DNA of 5,042 nt, taken from assembly GCA_003456055.1 (NCBI GenBank), contig DMPG01000366.1:3332-8373 (forward strand), given 5' to 3'. Position 1 is the stretch's first letter, and every line of letters starts with the position of its first letter. Below are positions 1-5,042 of this stretch, one piece after another. The notes beneath the pieces were generated by a model that worked only from the letters and a program-made list of their open reading frames with translations, ran no database searches and was not told where the DNA came from. This DNA comes from Bacteroidota bacterium. Its GTDB lineage: Bacteria; Bacteroidota; Ignavibacteria; UBA10030; UBA8401. The position numbers and the translations under genes are program-made.

Positions 1-565
1 TAAGCAGTTCAGCGGTGATTGTATGTGTTTCAGAGTCTGTTTTAGGGAATTTAAACGATCCGGTATCGGTCATAATCCCGGCGTAGAGTGCCTCGGCAAT
101 TGGTTTTGTAATGGATGATGCATCGGTATGCGTAAGAATTCGATATAGTAATTCACCCGCTGCGGGAACTTCGGTATCAATCACATATAGATCAGCGAAT
201 GGTTCTTGTTCAAGGTGATGATCAATGCAAATTTTGTAGGCTTTGCTTTTTTTCACAACCTCTGCCATTGCGCTGAATCGTTTCAGAGAGTTGGTGTCTA
301 CAACACAGAAGCATTCTGTATTAAGGATATGATGATCAAGATTTGAAGAATATGTCTCGACAGGAAATAATTTTGTGAGAAACAAGAGATTATCAGGTGT
401 CTCACTTTGGTTGATGATCTTTACTTTTTTCCCTTTATTACGAAGGAAACAGGCAAGAGCAACCTCGCTTCCAATTGCATCTCCATCCGGGTTAACATGG
501 GTAGTGATAACAAATGAATTCTTTGATTCGAAAATATCTTTTAATTGTGAGAATAATTCTTTCAT
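1..565 (-). CDS. nrnA: DHH-family phosphoesterase, NrnA-like (3' end beyond window)
   Basis: The first 188 codons of a DHH/DHHA1 phosphoesterase. Family members such as NrnA are cytoplasmic, Mn-dependent enzymes that degrade 2-5 nt oligoribonucleotides and may dephosphorylate pAp; relatives hydrolyse cyclic di-AMP. All four DHH-domain motifs are visible: HVNPDGDAIGS at residues 23-33, VDTNSLKRF at 89-97, IDHH at 114-117 and GIMTDTGSFKF at 163-173. They supply the aspartates and histidines that bind the two metals. The C-terminal DHHA1 substrate-binding domain would lie beyond position 1, so substrate choice cannot be judged. The ATG at 565-563 is chosen because an in-frame TGA lies 11 codons upstream with no other ATG between, and because motif I then sits at the usual distance from the N terminus. 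No clear Shine-Dalgarno precedes it. It follows the korAB terminator, so it probably has its own promoter. The family call is secure; NrnA rather than another DHH paralogue is inference. Confidence 0.88.
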   Translation of the reverse strand, partial: MKELFSQLKDIFESKNSFVITTHVNPDGDAIGSEVALACFLRNKGKKVKIINQSETPDNLLFLTKLFPVETYSSNLDHHILNTECFCVVDTNSLKRFSAMAEVVKKSKAYKICIDHHLEQEPFADLYVIDTEVPAAGELLYRILTHTDASSITKPIAEALYAGIMTDTGSFKFPKTDSETHTITAELL

Positions 566-622
566 CCGTATAAAATATGAAAAAATGAGACGGCTTCAAA
601 GATGAGAATGATCTTTAAAACA

Positions 623-650
623 CAAATGCCCGAATTACTTCAGGCATTTG
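623..650 (-). terminator. Rho-independent terminator after korB
   Basis: A 12-bp stem (623-634 with 639-650) has a single mismatch (C631/A642) and a TTAC loop. Read on the minus strand it begins 28 bases after the korB stop and is followed by TGTTTTAAAG, a short T run as expected for intrinsic termination of leftward transcripts. It separates korAB from the phosphoesterase gene. The T run is only moderate, so some readthrough is possible. Confidence 0.75.
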
Positions 651-678
651 TCGTTACTTTGTTTCTATTTCAAAATAA

Positions 679-1728
679 TTATTGAATTACCCAAGTATCT
701 CCGCCGTTCAATAATTTATCAAGCTGTCCTTTTCCACGTTTGGAAATTGCAGAATCGATCTGTTTTTCCATTTCATCTTCATATCGTGGTCGGTCAACCG
801 CTAAGAATATTCCCACAGGACGAGGCATTTCCTCATTGTAGGTCATATTGGCAAGGATGAACGCTAACGTAGAATCTTTTTCATTATGGATGAGAAGGTC
901 ATTAGTGGAATGACTGCCGTCTTTCAACGAAACTACTGTTGGTGAGAAACCATCCAATTTAATTCCTTTGTCGCCATCTTTTCCGAACACCAAAGGTTTT
1001 CCATGTTCCAGGAAAACGACACTGTCGGATTTTGTTTCTTTTTCGGTAAATTGAAAAAATGCACCGTCATTGAACACGTTACAGTTCTGATAAATCTCGA
1101 CAAACGAGGTTCCCTTATGTTCTGCAGCGCGTTTGATAATTGTCTGCATATGCTTTGGATCGCGATCCAGTGATCGGGCAACAAATGTTCCGCCGGAACC
1201 AAGTGCTAAGCTTGCCGGATTGAATGGCATATCTACTGAACCAACAGGAGAGGATTTTGTAATCTTTCCAGATTCTGAGGTCGGTGAATATTGACCTTTT
1301 GTTAAACCATAGATCTGGTTGTTGAATAATAAAATATTCAAATCAATATTGCGGCGTAAAACGTGGATCATATGGTTTCCACCGATCGAAAGACCATCGC
1401 CGTCTCCGGTTGCAACCCATACCATAAGATCTGGTCGTGCAATTTTTAAACCGGATGCAATTGCCGTTGCGCGTCCGTGAATACCGTGAAATCCATATGT
1501 ATCCATATAGTACGGAAAACGACTCGAACAACCGATCCCCGAAATGAATACGATCTTTTCCTTCGGATAATTCAGTTCAGGCAGTATACGTTGGACTTGT
1601 GCCAGAACGGAATAATCACCGCATCCTGGACACCACCGTACGTCTTGATCTGAAGAAAAATCCTTTGAAGTATATTTTACAGAAGAGACCAATGATTGAT
1701 TGACTGCTTCATCGACAAGAATGCTCAT
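679..1728 (-). CDS. korB: 2-oxoacid (2-oxoglutarate):ferredoxin oxidoreductase, beta subunit
   Basis: This 349-residue beta chain holds thiamine diphosphate and the [4Fe-4S] cluster of the two-subunit enzyme that interconverts 2-oxoglutarate + CoA and succinyl-CoA + CO2, with ferredoxin as electron carrier, in the cytoplasm. Visible motifs are WCPGCGD at 32-38, GIGCSSR at 64-70, the ThDP/Mg motif [12 protein letters not shown] at 108-119 with NN at 136-137, and [12 protein letters not shown] at 140-151. Cys33, Cys36, Cys67 and Cys216 have almost the same spacing as the four cluster ligands of the Sulfolobus two-subunit enzymes, so no separate ferredoxin-like subunit is needed to hold the cluster. 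Length is normal to slightly long. The ATG overlaps the korA stop by one base and has an AGGAGG nine bases upstream. The preferred 2-oxoacid cannot be fixed from sequence by eye; 2-oxoglutarate is inferred from overall similarity to bacterial KorB, and pyruvate or broad specificity remains possible. Confidence 0.93.
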   Translation of the reverse strand: MSILVDEAVNQSLVSSVKYTSKDFSSDQDVRWCPGCGDYSVLAQVQRILPELNYPKEKIVFISGIGCSSRFPYYMDTYGFHGIHGRATAIASGLKIARPDLMVWVATGDGDGLSIGGNHMIHVLRRNIDLNILLFNNQIYGLTKGQYSPTSESGKITKSSPVGSVDMPFNPASLALGSGGTFVARSLDRDPKHMQTIIKRAAEHKGTSFVEIYQNCNVFNDGAFFQFTEKETKSDSVVFLEHGKPLVFGKDGDKGIKLDGFSPTVVSLKDGSHSTNDLLIHNEKDSTLAFILANMTYNEEMPRPVGIFLAVDRPRYEDEMEKQIDSAISKRGKGQLDKLLNGGDTWVIQ

Positions 1729-3566
1729 TATAATTTTCCTCCTAAAACGCTATCGATTTTTTCTTCAATTTCGATTGAACGGAACGGTAAACCTTGAACC
1801 TTATTTAATCCAATTGCCGGGATTAAGAATTTCTCGCGCAATATTTTGATCAACTGTCCTAAATTGATCTCGGGAACAAGAACATATTTATATTTTGAAA
1901 GAATTTCTCCAACATTCTTTGGCAACGGATTAATATATTTTAGATGCAAGTGAGCAACAGATTTTCCTTCTTTAAGTTTTCGCTCAACCGCTGTTTTAAT
2001 TGTTCCATATGTGCCGCCCCATCCGACAACAAGAAGATCGCCGCTTTCTGGTCCATCAACTTTTGCTAACGGAATATCGTTTGCAATGCGTTCAACTTTT
2101 GCTGCGCGTAATTTTACCATCAGATCATGATTCTCAGGCTCGTAATTGATGTTTCCTGTTTTGTCCTGTTTTTCTAATCCACCAATTCGGTGTTCAAGTC
2201 CTATGGTTCCGGGTATTGCCCATTCACGAGAAAGTGTTACATCATCGCGTAGGTACGGCAGATAATTTTCCGGATTGGTTCTAAATTTAGGTGCTATTGA
2301 AGGAAGATCCTTTTCTTGCGGCAGTAACCATGGCTCTGAACCATTTCCTAAATAACCATCGGTCAGCAATATTACCGGAGTCATATATTTCAATGCGATT
2401 CGTGAAGCTTCGAATGCCATAGTAAAACAATCGCTCGGTGTTGATGCTGCAATAACCGGTATTGGCGATTCGCCATTTCTTCCATAGATAGCTTGTAAAA
2501 GATCTGCTTGTTCAGTTTTGGTTGGAAGTCCGGTACTCGGTCCACCGCGCTGCACATTGATAATCACCAGTGGTAATTCAACCATTACTGCAAGACCCAT
2601 TGCTTCTGTTTTCAATGCAAGTCCGGGACCGCTTGTAGTTGTTGCTGCTAATGCCCCGCCGAATGATGCTCCAATCGCACTTGTAATTCCAGCGATCTCA
2701 TCTTCACATTGAAATGTTTTTACTCGGAAATTTTTGAATGTTGCAAGTTCATGAAGTATATCGCTTGCCGGTGTAATAGGATATGTTCCTAAGAAGAGAT
2801 CCAAATTTGCCTGATGCGCAGCGGCAACAAGTCCCAGGGCCGCGGCTTGGTTGCCATTGATATTTCGGTATTTACCGGGAGTGAGTGGAGCTGGTTTTAC
2901 ATCATATTTTACTGCAAAGACATCGGTTGTTTCTGCATAATTCCAACCGGCTTTCATTACACGAGAATTCGCCTCAACCATTTCAGGTTTTTTCCCGAAT
3001 TTATCAATGATCCATTGATTTGTATTATCTAAAGTTCTGTTGAACATCCAATACATCATTCCAAGTGCAAAAAAGTTTTTTGTTTTATCAATGGTCTTTT
3101 GCGGTAAATTCATATCTGCTAACGCAAGGTTAGTCAGTTTAGTAATATCAACTTGAAACAACTGATATTTGGTGAGTGAACCATCTGCTAGCGGACTCTG
3201 CGAATAACCGGCAAGCTTTAAATTTTTGTCTCCGAAACCATCGGTATTTACGATGATGATTCCATTTTCCTGAAGCGATCGCAGATTAACTTTTAACGAT
3301 GCCGCATTCATTGCAACAAGTATGTCGCAATGATCACCGGGTGTGTTGATCTCAGTTGCACCAAAGTGAATCTGAAAACCGCTCACGCCATAGGTTGTAC
3401 CGATAGGTGCGCGGATCTCTGCCGGATAATCTGGTAATGTACTTAGGTCATTTCCCATTGCAGCGGATGTGTTTGTGAACTGTCCGCCGGTCAATTGCAT
3501 TCCGTCTCCGGAATCTCCTGCAAAGCGGATTGTCACTTCATCCAATACACGAGTTTCTTTCTCCAT
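1728..3566 (-). CDS. korA: 2-oxoacid (2-oxoglutarate):ferredoxin oxidoreductase, fused gamma-alpha subunit
   Basis: This 612-residue large subunit is the partner of KorB. Domains in order: an N-terminal gamma-type domain, about residues 10-215, opening with [16 protein letters not shown] (13-28), which carries CoA-related function in this family; the alpha pyrimidine-binding domain, about 235-440, with YPITPASD at 262-269, whose threonine (265) corresponds to a catalytic residue in archaeal homologues, and [11 protein letters not shown] at 339-349; and a transketolase-C-like domain, about 505-600, containing [11 protein letters not shown]. The gamma-alpha fusion and the length are typical of two-subunit enzymes, as opposed to the four-subunit PorABCD/KorDABC type. 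The ATG at 3566 is preceded by AGGAG at 3573-3577 with six bases between, a normal site. The stop codon shares one base with the korB ATG, so the two chains are likely made in equal amounts by coupled translation. I see no obvious sigma70 or Bacteroidota-type promoter in the 122 bases upstream, where the inverted palindromes lie. Confidence 0.93.
   Translation of the reverse strand: MEKETRVLDEVTIRFAGDSGDGMQLTGGQFTNTSAAMGNDLSTLPDYPAEIRAPIGTTYGVSGFQIHFGATEINTPGDHCDILVAMNAASLKVNLRSLQENGIIIVNTDGFGDKNLKLAGYSQSPLADGSLTKYQLFQVDITKLTNLALADMNLPQKTIDKTKNFFALGMMYWMFNRTLDNTNQWIIDKFGKKPEMVEANSRVMKAGWNYAETTDVFAVKYDVKPAPLTPGKYRNINGNQAAALGLVAAAHQANLDLFLGTYPITPASDILHELATFKNFRVKTFQCEDEIAGITSAIGASFGGALAATTTSGPGLALKTEAMGLAVMVELPLVIINVQRGGPSTGLPTKTEQADLLQAIYGRNGESPIPVIAASTPSDCFTMAFEASRIALKYMTPVILLTDGYLGNGSEPWLLPQEKDLPSIAPKFRTNPENYLPYLRDDVTLSREWAIPGTIGLEHRIGGLEKQDKTGNINYEPENHDLMVKLRAAKVERIANDIPLAKVDGPESGDLLVVGWGGTYGTIKTAVERKLKEGKSVAHLHLKYINPLPKNVGEILSKYKYVLVPEINLGQLIKILREKFLIPAIGLNKVQGLPFRSIEIEEKIDSVLGGKL
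1738..1743 (-). promoter_or_regulatory. korB ribosome binding site inside korA 3' end
   Basis: AGGAGG on the minus strand lies within the last codons of korA (encoding Gly-Gly-Lys), nine bases before the korB ATG. Together with the TAATG stop/start overlap it fixes the korB start and implies translational coupling of the two subunits. Confidence 0.85.
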
Positions 3567-3610
3567 TTATTACTCCTCATTGAAAAATAAATAATGTGCG
3601 ATAATTCTTG

Positions 3611-3665
3611 TAATTAAAACCTTGCGAAGGTTTTAATTATTTTCAAAACAACCTTCGCAAGGTTG
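3611..3665. repeat. Inverted pair of REP-like palindromes between ccdA and korA
   Basis: The first unit (3611-3639) is a perfect 13-bp stem with a GCG loop. The second (3649-3665) is a perfect 7-bp stem with a CGC loop. Their 15-base cores, AACCTTGCGAAGGTT (3618-3632) and AACCTTCGCAAGGTT (3650-3664), are exact reverse complements 17 bases apart, so the region can fold as two small hairpins or one long one. This is the arrangement of a REP doublet. On the minus strand the unit nearer ccdA starts 24 bases after its stop and is followed by TTTTG. The other has A and T runs in its arms, so either may also act as a terminator or 3'-end stabiliser for ccdA. That this is a genome-wide repeat is an inference. 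Confidence 0.7.
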
Positions 3666-3688
3666 CAATAAATTGTTTATCGCCTCTT

Positions 3689-4423
3689 TTAAGACAGTGA
3701 ATTCAAAAATGGAAACCACTTTGCAAGATAACTTGCAATGATTGTTAAATAATTTGTGATCATTAAAATACCAACTGCTATCAACATCAGCCCGCCAATA
3801 ATTTCAATGGTATGAAAATGTTTTTTAATACGATTGAAGACATTAAAAAATTTATTAATGCTGATTGCAGTTAAAAAGAACGGAATTCCTAATCCTAACG
3901 AATAGACAAAGAGAAGGAGTATTCCTTGCAATACAGTATCCTGTTGACTTGCGATAGCAAGTATGCCTGCTAAAACAGGACCAATACATGGTGTCCACCC
4001 AAATGCAAAAGCCGCGCCAACTGTGAAAGAGCCTAAAAACCCGAGTTTTTTCTCTTGTAAGTGGAATCGTTTTTCATAATTGAGAAAACCTATCTTAAAA
4101 ATCCCAATCATATGAAGACCGAAAATGATGATGATCCCGCCCGCAATTTTGCTGATGAGATTAAGGTTATCGTTCAATAATTGACCGATAGATGTTGCGG
4201 CTGCTCCCATTAAAACAAAGATGATAGTAAATCCGGCAATAAACACTAATGAGTTCATTATAACGGCTCGTGCTGCCGATTTATTATCCCCTTTAATATC
4301 ATCAAGTGTTTGCCCCGATATGAACGAGATATAACCAGGAATGATTGGTAATACACATGGAGAAAAAAATGAGAGTAATCCAAAAATAAAAGCAGTGAGA
4401 AGATTGATGTTGTCAGACAGCAT
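3689..4423 (-). CDS. ccdA: CcdA/DsbD-type thiol-disulfide transporter, cytochrome c biogenesis
   Basis: This 244-residue inner-membrane protein of the CcdA (DsbD membrane domain) family passes electrons from cytoplasmic thioredoxin to an extracytoplasmic thioredoxin-like acceptor, which keeps apocytochrome c cysteines or other thiols reduced. Six hydrophobic helices are visible, near residues 5-35, 54-76, 88-108, 128-155, 165-190 and 207-235. The redox cysteine pair is intact: Cys23 in SPCVLPIIPG of helix 1 and Cys146 in GWTPCIGP of helix 4, each with the family's helix-breaking prolines. Length is normal for a stand-alone CcdA, and no fused periplasmic or thioredoxin domain is present. The start has AAAGGAG at 4433-4439, nine bases from the ATG. 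The gene stands alone in this window: no ResA/TlpA-like partner, haem lyase or cytochrome gene is next to it, so its exact client is unknown. A promoter candidate and a foldable leader lie upstream. Confidence 0.92.
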   Translation of the reverse strand: MLSDNINLLTAFIFGLLSFFSPCVLPIIPGYISFISGQTLDDIKGDNKSAARAVIMNSLVFIAGFTIIFVLMGAAATSIGQLLNDNLNLISKIAGGIIIIFGLHMIGIFKIGFLNYEKRFHLQEKKLGFLGSFTVGAAFAFGWTPCIGPVLAGILAIASQQDTVLQGILLLFVYSLGLGIPFFLTAISINKFFNVFNRIKKHFHTIEIIGGLMLIAVGILMITNYLTIIASYLAKWFPFLNSLS

Positions 4424-4494
4424 AAACTAAAACTCCTTTATGTATATAGAATGTATAAGAATTGTGCTCAAGTTTCAAGATAGTATTGTCATTG

Positions 4495-4554
4495 CTCCAA
4501 AGGAGTTCCTTCGGGACGAGACGTTTTTTGTCGACCAAGGGTCTCGTAGAGAAG
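4495..4554 (-). promoter_or_regulatory. Foldable ccdA 5' leader (possible attenuator or RNA switch)
   Basis: On the minus strand the leader contains ACGAGAC and GTCTCGT (4541-4547 with 4516-4522), extended by GAAG/CTTC (4551-4554 with 4509-4512) across a 3-nt internal loop. Closer to the gene is a small hairpin CTCC-TTT-GGAG (4495-4505), and a competing AAGGA-AC-TCCTT pairing overlaps it. No T run follows these stems, so this is not a plain terminator, and I recognise no riboswitch class. The stems are visible, but regulation is inference. Confidence 0.3.
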
Positions 4555-4569
4555 TAATCTTGTTTTAAC

Positions 4570-4589
4570 TTGTTACAAATGTATAACAA
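4570..4589. promoter_or_regulatory. 20-bp dyad, operator-like, over the ccdA promoter candidate
   Basis: TTGTTACAAATGTATAACAA has perfect 6-bp outer arms (TTGTTA/TAACAA), and 8 of 10 position pairs are symmetric. It covers the -7 element of the promoter candidate, where a dimeric repressor would block transcription. The half-sites resemble those of the redox repressor Rex, but the arms are 8 bases apart rather than 6, so I do not assign a regulator. Confidence 0.35.
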
Positions 4590-4605
4590 ACGAACAGCGG
4601 GCAAA
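4576..4605 (-). promoter_or_regulatory. ccdA: Candidate Bacteroidota-type promoter for ccdA
   Basis: On the minus strand TTTG (4605-4602), 18 bases, then TACATTTG (4583-4576) fits the Bacteroidota consensus TTG / TAnnTTTG with allowed spacing. Transcription would begin near 4569 and give a leader of about 145 bases before the ccdA ATG. A second TAnnTTTG match, TAACTTTG (4609-4602), overlaps it but lacks a good -33 partner. It applies only if the host uses this sigma factor type. Confidence 0.35.
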
Positions 4606-4644
4606 GTTACAGATATGATGCAGGGAAAAGGGGAAAGGATTTAC

Positions 4645-4680
4645 TGGAAACTAATGGAAATTGGAAGTAACAAGAAGTAA
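4645..4680. repeat. Short 10-bp phased purine-rich repeats
   Basis: TGGAAA occurs at 4645 and 4655, TGGAA again at 4662, and GAAGTAA at 4664 and 4674, so each pair is spaced exactly 10 bases. The stretch is strongly purine-rich on the plus strand and lies just upstream of the ccdA promoter candidate. It could be degenerate tandem DNA or an upstream element on one helix face; it is short enough to be chance. Confidence 0.3.
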
Positions 4681-4715
4681 AAAACGGTCTTTTAAATACA
4701 ATAATCCATCCAAAA

Positions 4716-4751
4716 CCCGCTCTCATCGAAGAATCCTTCGGATCTAGCGGG
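4716..4751 (-). terminator. Hairpin and T run, probable terminator of the kinase transcript
   Basis: An outer 6-bp GC-rich stem (CCCGCT 4716-4721 with AGCGGG 4746-4751) and an inner CGAAG/CTTCG stem (4727-4731 with 4736-4740) are separated by an internal loop. On the minus strand TTTTGG follows directly, about 55 bases after the histidine kinase stop. The long internal loop and short T run make it a moderate candidate. Confidence 0.5.
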
Positions 4752-4757
4752 CCTTAT

Positions 4758-4799
4758 CTAAATACTAACAGCTAAAAGCCAACACCTAACGGCTATCTG
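4758..4799. repeat. Degenerate heptamer tandem array (about six units)
   Basis: Six consecutive 7-base units read CTAAATA, CTAACAG, CTAAAAG, CCAACAC, CTAACGG and CTATCTG, consensus CTAACAG on the plus strand. The array sits between the kinase stop and the hairpin at 4716-4751. It resembles a decayed heptanucleotide minisatellite. The phase is clear by eye, but the last unit is weak. Confidence 0.55.
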
Positions 4800-4806
4800 A
4801 CGCTCT

Positions 4807-5042
4807 TTATATTGGCAACGTTATCGCGTACGTCGTTCCTTTTCCTTCTTCAGAAACCAACGTAATTTTTCCATTCTGTTTTTCAATGATCTTTTTTGCA
4901 AGCGCAAGATCAAGTCCCACACCGCCGCTTTGTACTACTTTAACGAACGGCTCAAATATTTTTTCTTGAAATGCTTTCGGGATTCCGGCGCCATTATCAA
5001 TAATTCTTATATACAATTTTCCCGCTTCAGAATCTGTTTCCA
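4807..5042 (-). CDS. Sensor histidine kinase, C-terminal ATP-binding end (5' part beyond window)
   Basis: The last 77 codons of a two-component histidine kinase, holding the C-terminal half of the HATPase_c domain that binds ATP and phosphorylates the kinase's own histidine. Numbering from the first complete codon in the window, the G1/D box is DNGAGIP (15-21), the F box EKIFEPFV (26-33), the G2 box SGGVGLDLALAKKI (38-51), and the ending GKGTTYAITLPI is typical of the family. The sensor region, phosphoacceptor histidine and N box lie beyond 5042, so signal and partner cannot be told. The frame is open to the window edge; an apparent start at 5016 is only an internal TTG. The G2 box has Asp44 where GLGLA-type boxes usually have a second glycine. 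No response regulator follows on this side. Confidence 0.88.
   Translation of the reverse strand, partial: ETDSEAGKLYIRIIDNGAGIPKAFQEKIFEPFVKVVQSGGVGLDLALAKKIIEKQNGKITLVSEEGKGTTYAITLPI

Noticed and set aside
375..605. Plus-strand frame of 76 codons
   Set aside because: It lies antisense to the phosphoesterase coding region, whose DHH motifs are unmistakable, and has no family resemblance.
933..1202. Minus-strand frames inside korB (also 1343-1531)
   Set aside because: Both are out-of-frame shadows of korB, which has intact motifs throughout.
2518..2712. Plus-strand frames antisense to korA (also 2814-3032)
   Set aside because: Antisense shadows of a well-supported gene, with no motif or ribosome binding site of note.
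3567..3610. A korA-specific promoter
   Set aside because: I found no TAnnTTTG element and no convincing -35/-10 pair between the palindromes and korA; its promoter remains unlocated and readthrough from ccdA is possible.
3611..3665. CRISPR array
   Set aside because: Only two short palindromic units in opposite orientation, without regular spacers or cas genes.
4443..4466. TTGAGC / TATATA pair with a 17-base spacer
   Set aside because: Transcription would start within the ccdA ribosome binding site and remove it from the mRNA.
4452..4478. sigma70-like TTGAAA / TATACA pair upstream of ccdA on the minus strand
   Set aside because: The spacer is only 15 bases and the -10 match is weak; the TTG-TAnnTTTG candidate further upstream fits better if the host is Bacteroidota-like.
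4570..4589. Calling the dyad a Rex operator
   Set aside because: The half-sites fit, but the 8-base spacing does not match the 6-base spacing of Rex sites, so only an operator-like dyad is reported.
4413..4604. A 63-codon minus-strand reading frame overlapping the ccdA start
   Set aside because: It begins at a TTG with no ribosome binding site, runs into ccdA in another frame, resembles no family I know, and spans the proposed promoter and leader.

Overview
The window is an AT-rich (about 40% GC by eye) piece of a bacterial chromosome in which every convincing gene lies on the minus strand, so it is transcribed from right to left. The best guess for the host is a member of the Bacteroidota / Ignavibacteriota-Chlorobi side of the FCB group. 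This rests on three inferences: a two-subunit 2-oxoacid:ferredoxin oxidoreductase, a promoter candidate of the TTG / TAnnTTTG type used in Bacteroidota, and the intergenic repeat style. It is not proven.

Layout in the direction of transcription: (1) the C-terminal end of a sensor histidine kinase (5042 to 4807, cut by the window edge). (2) A 383-base gene-free stretch (4424-4806) with a degenerate heptamer tandem array, a hairpin that may terminate the kinase transcript, a purine-rich phased-repeat patch, a promoter candidate overlapped by a 20-bp dyad, and a foldable leader. (3) ccdA, a six-helix thiol-disulfide membrane transporter (4423 to 3689). (4) A 122-base gap holding two palindromes arranged as an inverted pair, like a REP doublet. 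(5) korA and korB, a translationally coupled gene pair (3566 to 679) for a 2-oxoacid (probably 2-oxoglutarate):ferredoxin oxidoreductase. (6) A good hairpin-plus-T-run terminator (623-650). (7) The first 188 codons of a DHH-family phosphoesterase of the NrnA type (565 to 1, cut by the window edge).

How the genes work together: korAB is a metabolic unit that makes or uses low-potential ferredoxin at the 2-oxoglutarate / succinyl-CoA step. Depending on the organism it runs in the oxidative or the reductive TCA direction. CcdA moves reducing equivalents across the membrane for cytochrome c maturation or periplasmic disulfide reduction. The kinase, CcdA, KorAB and NrnA-like genes do not form an obvious single pathway, and palindromes or terminators separate them. 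I see no tRNA, rRNA, insertion sequence, CRISPR array or phage gene. The coding part is ordinary core metabolism. The interesting material is in the two intergenic regions around ccdA.
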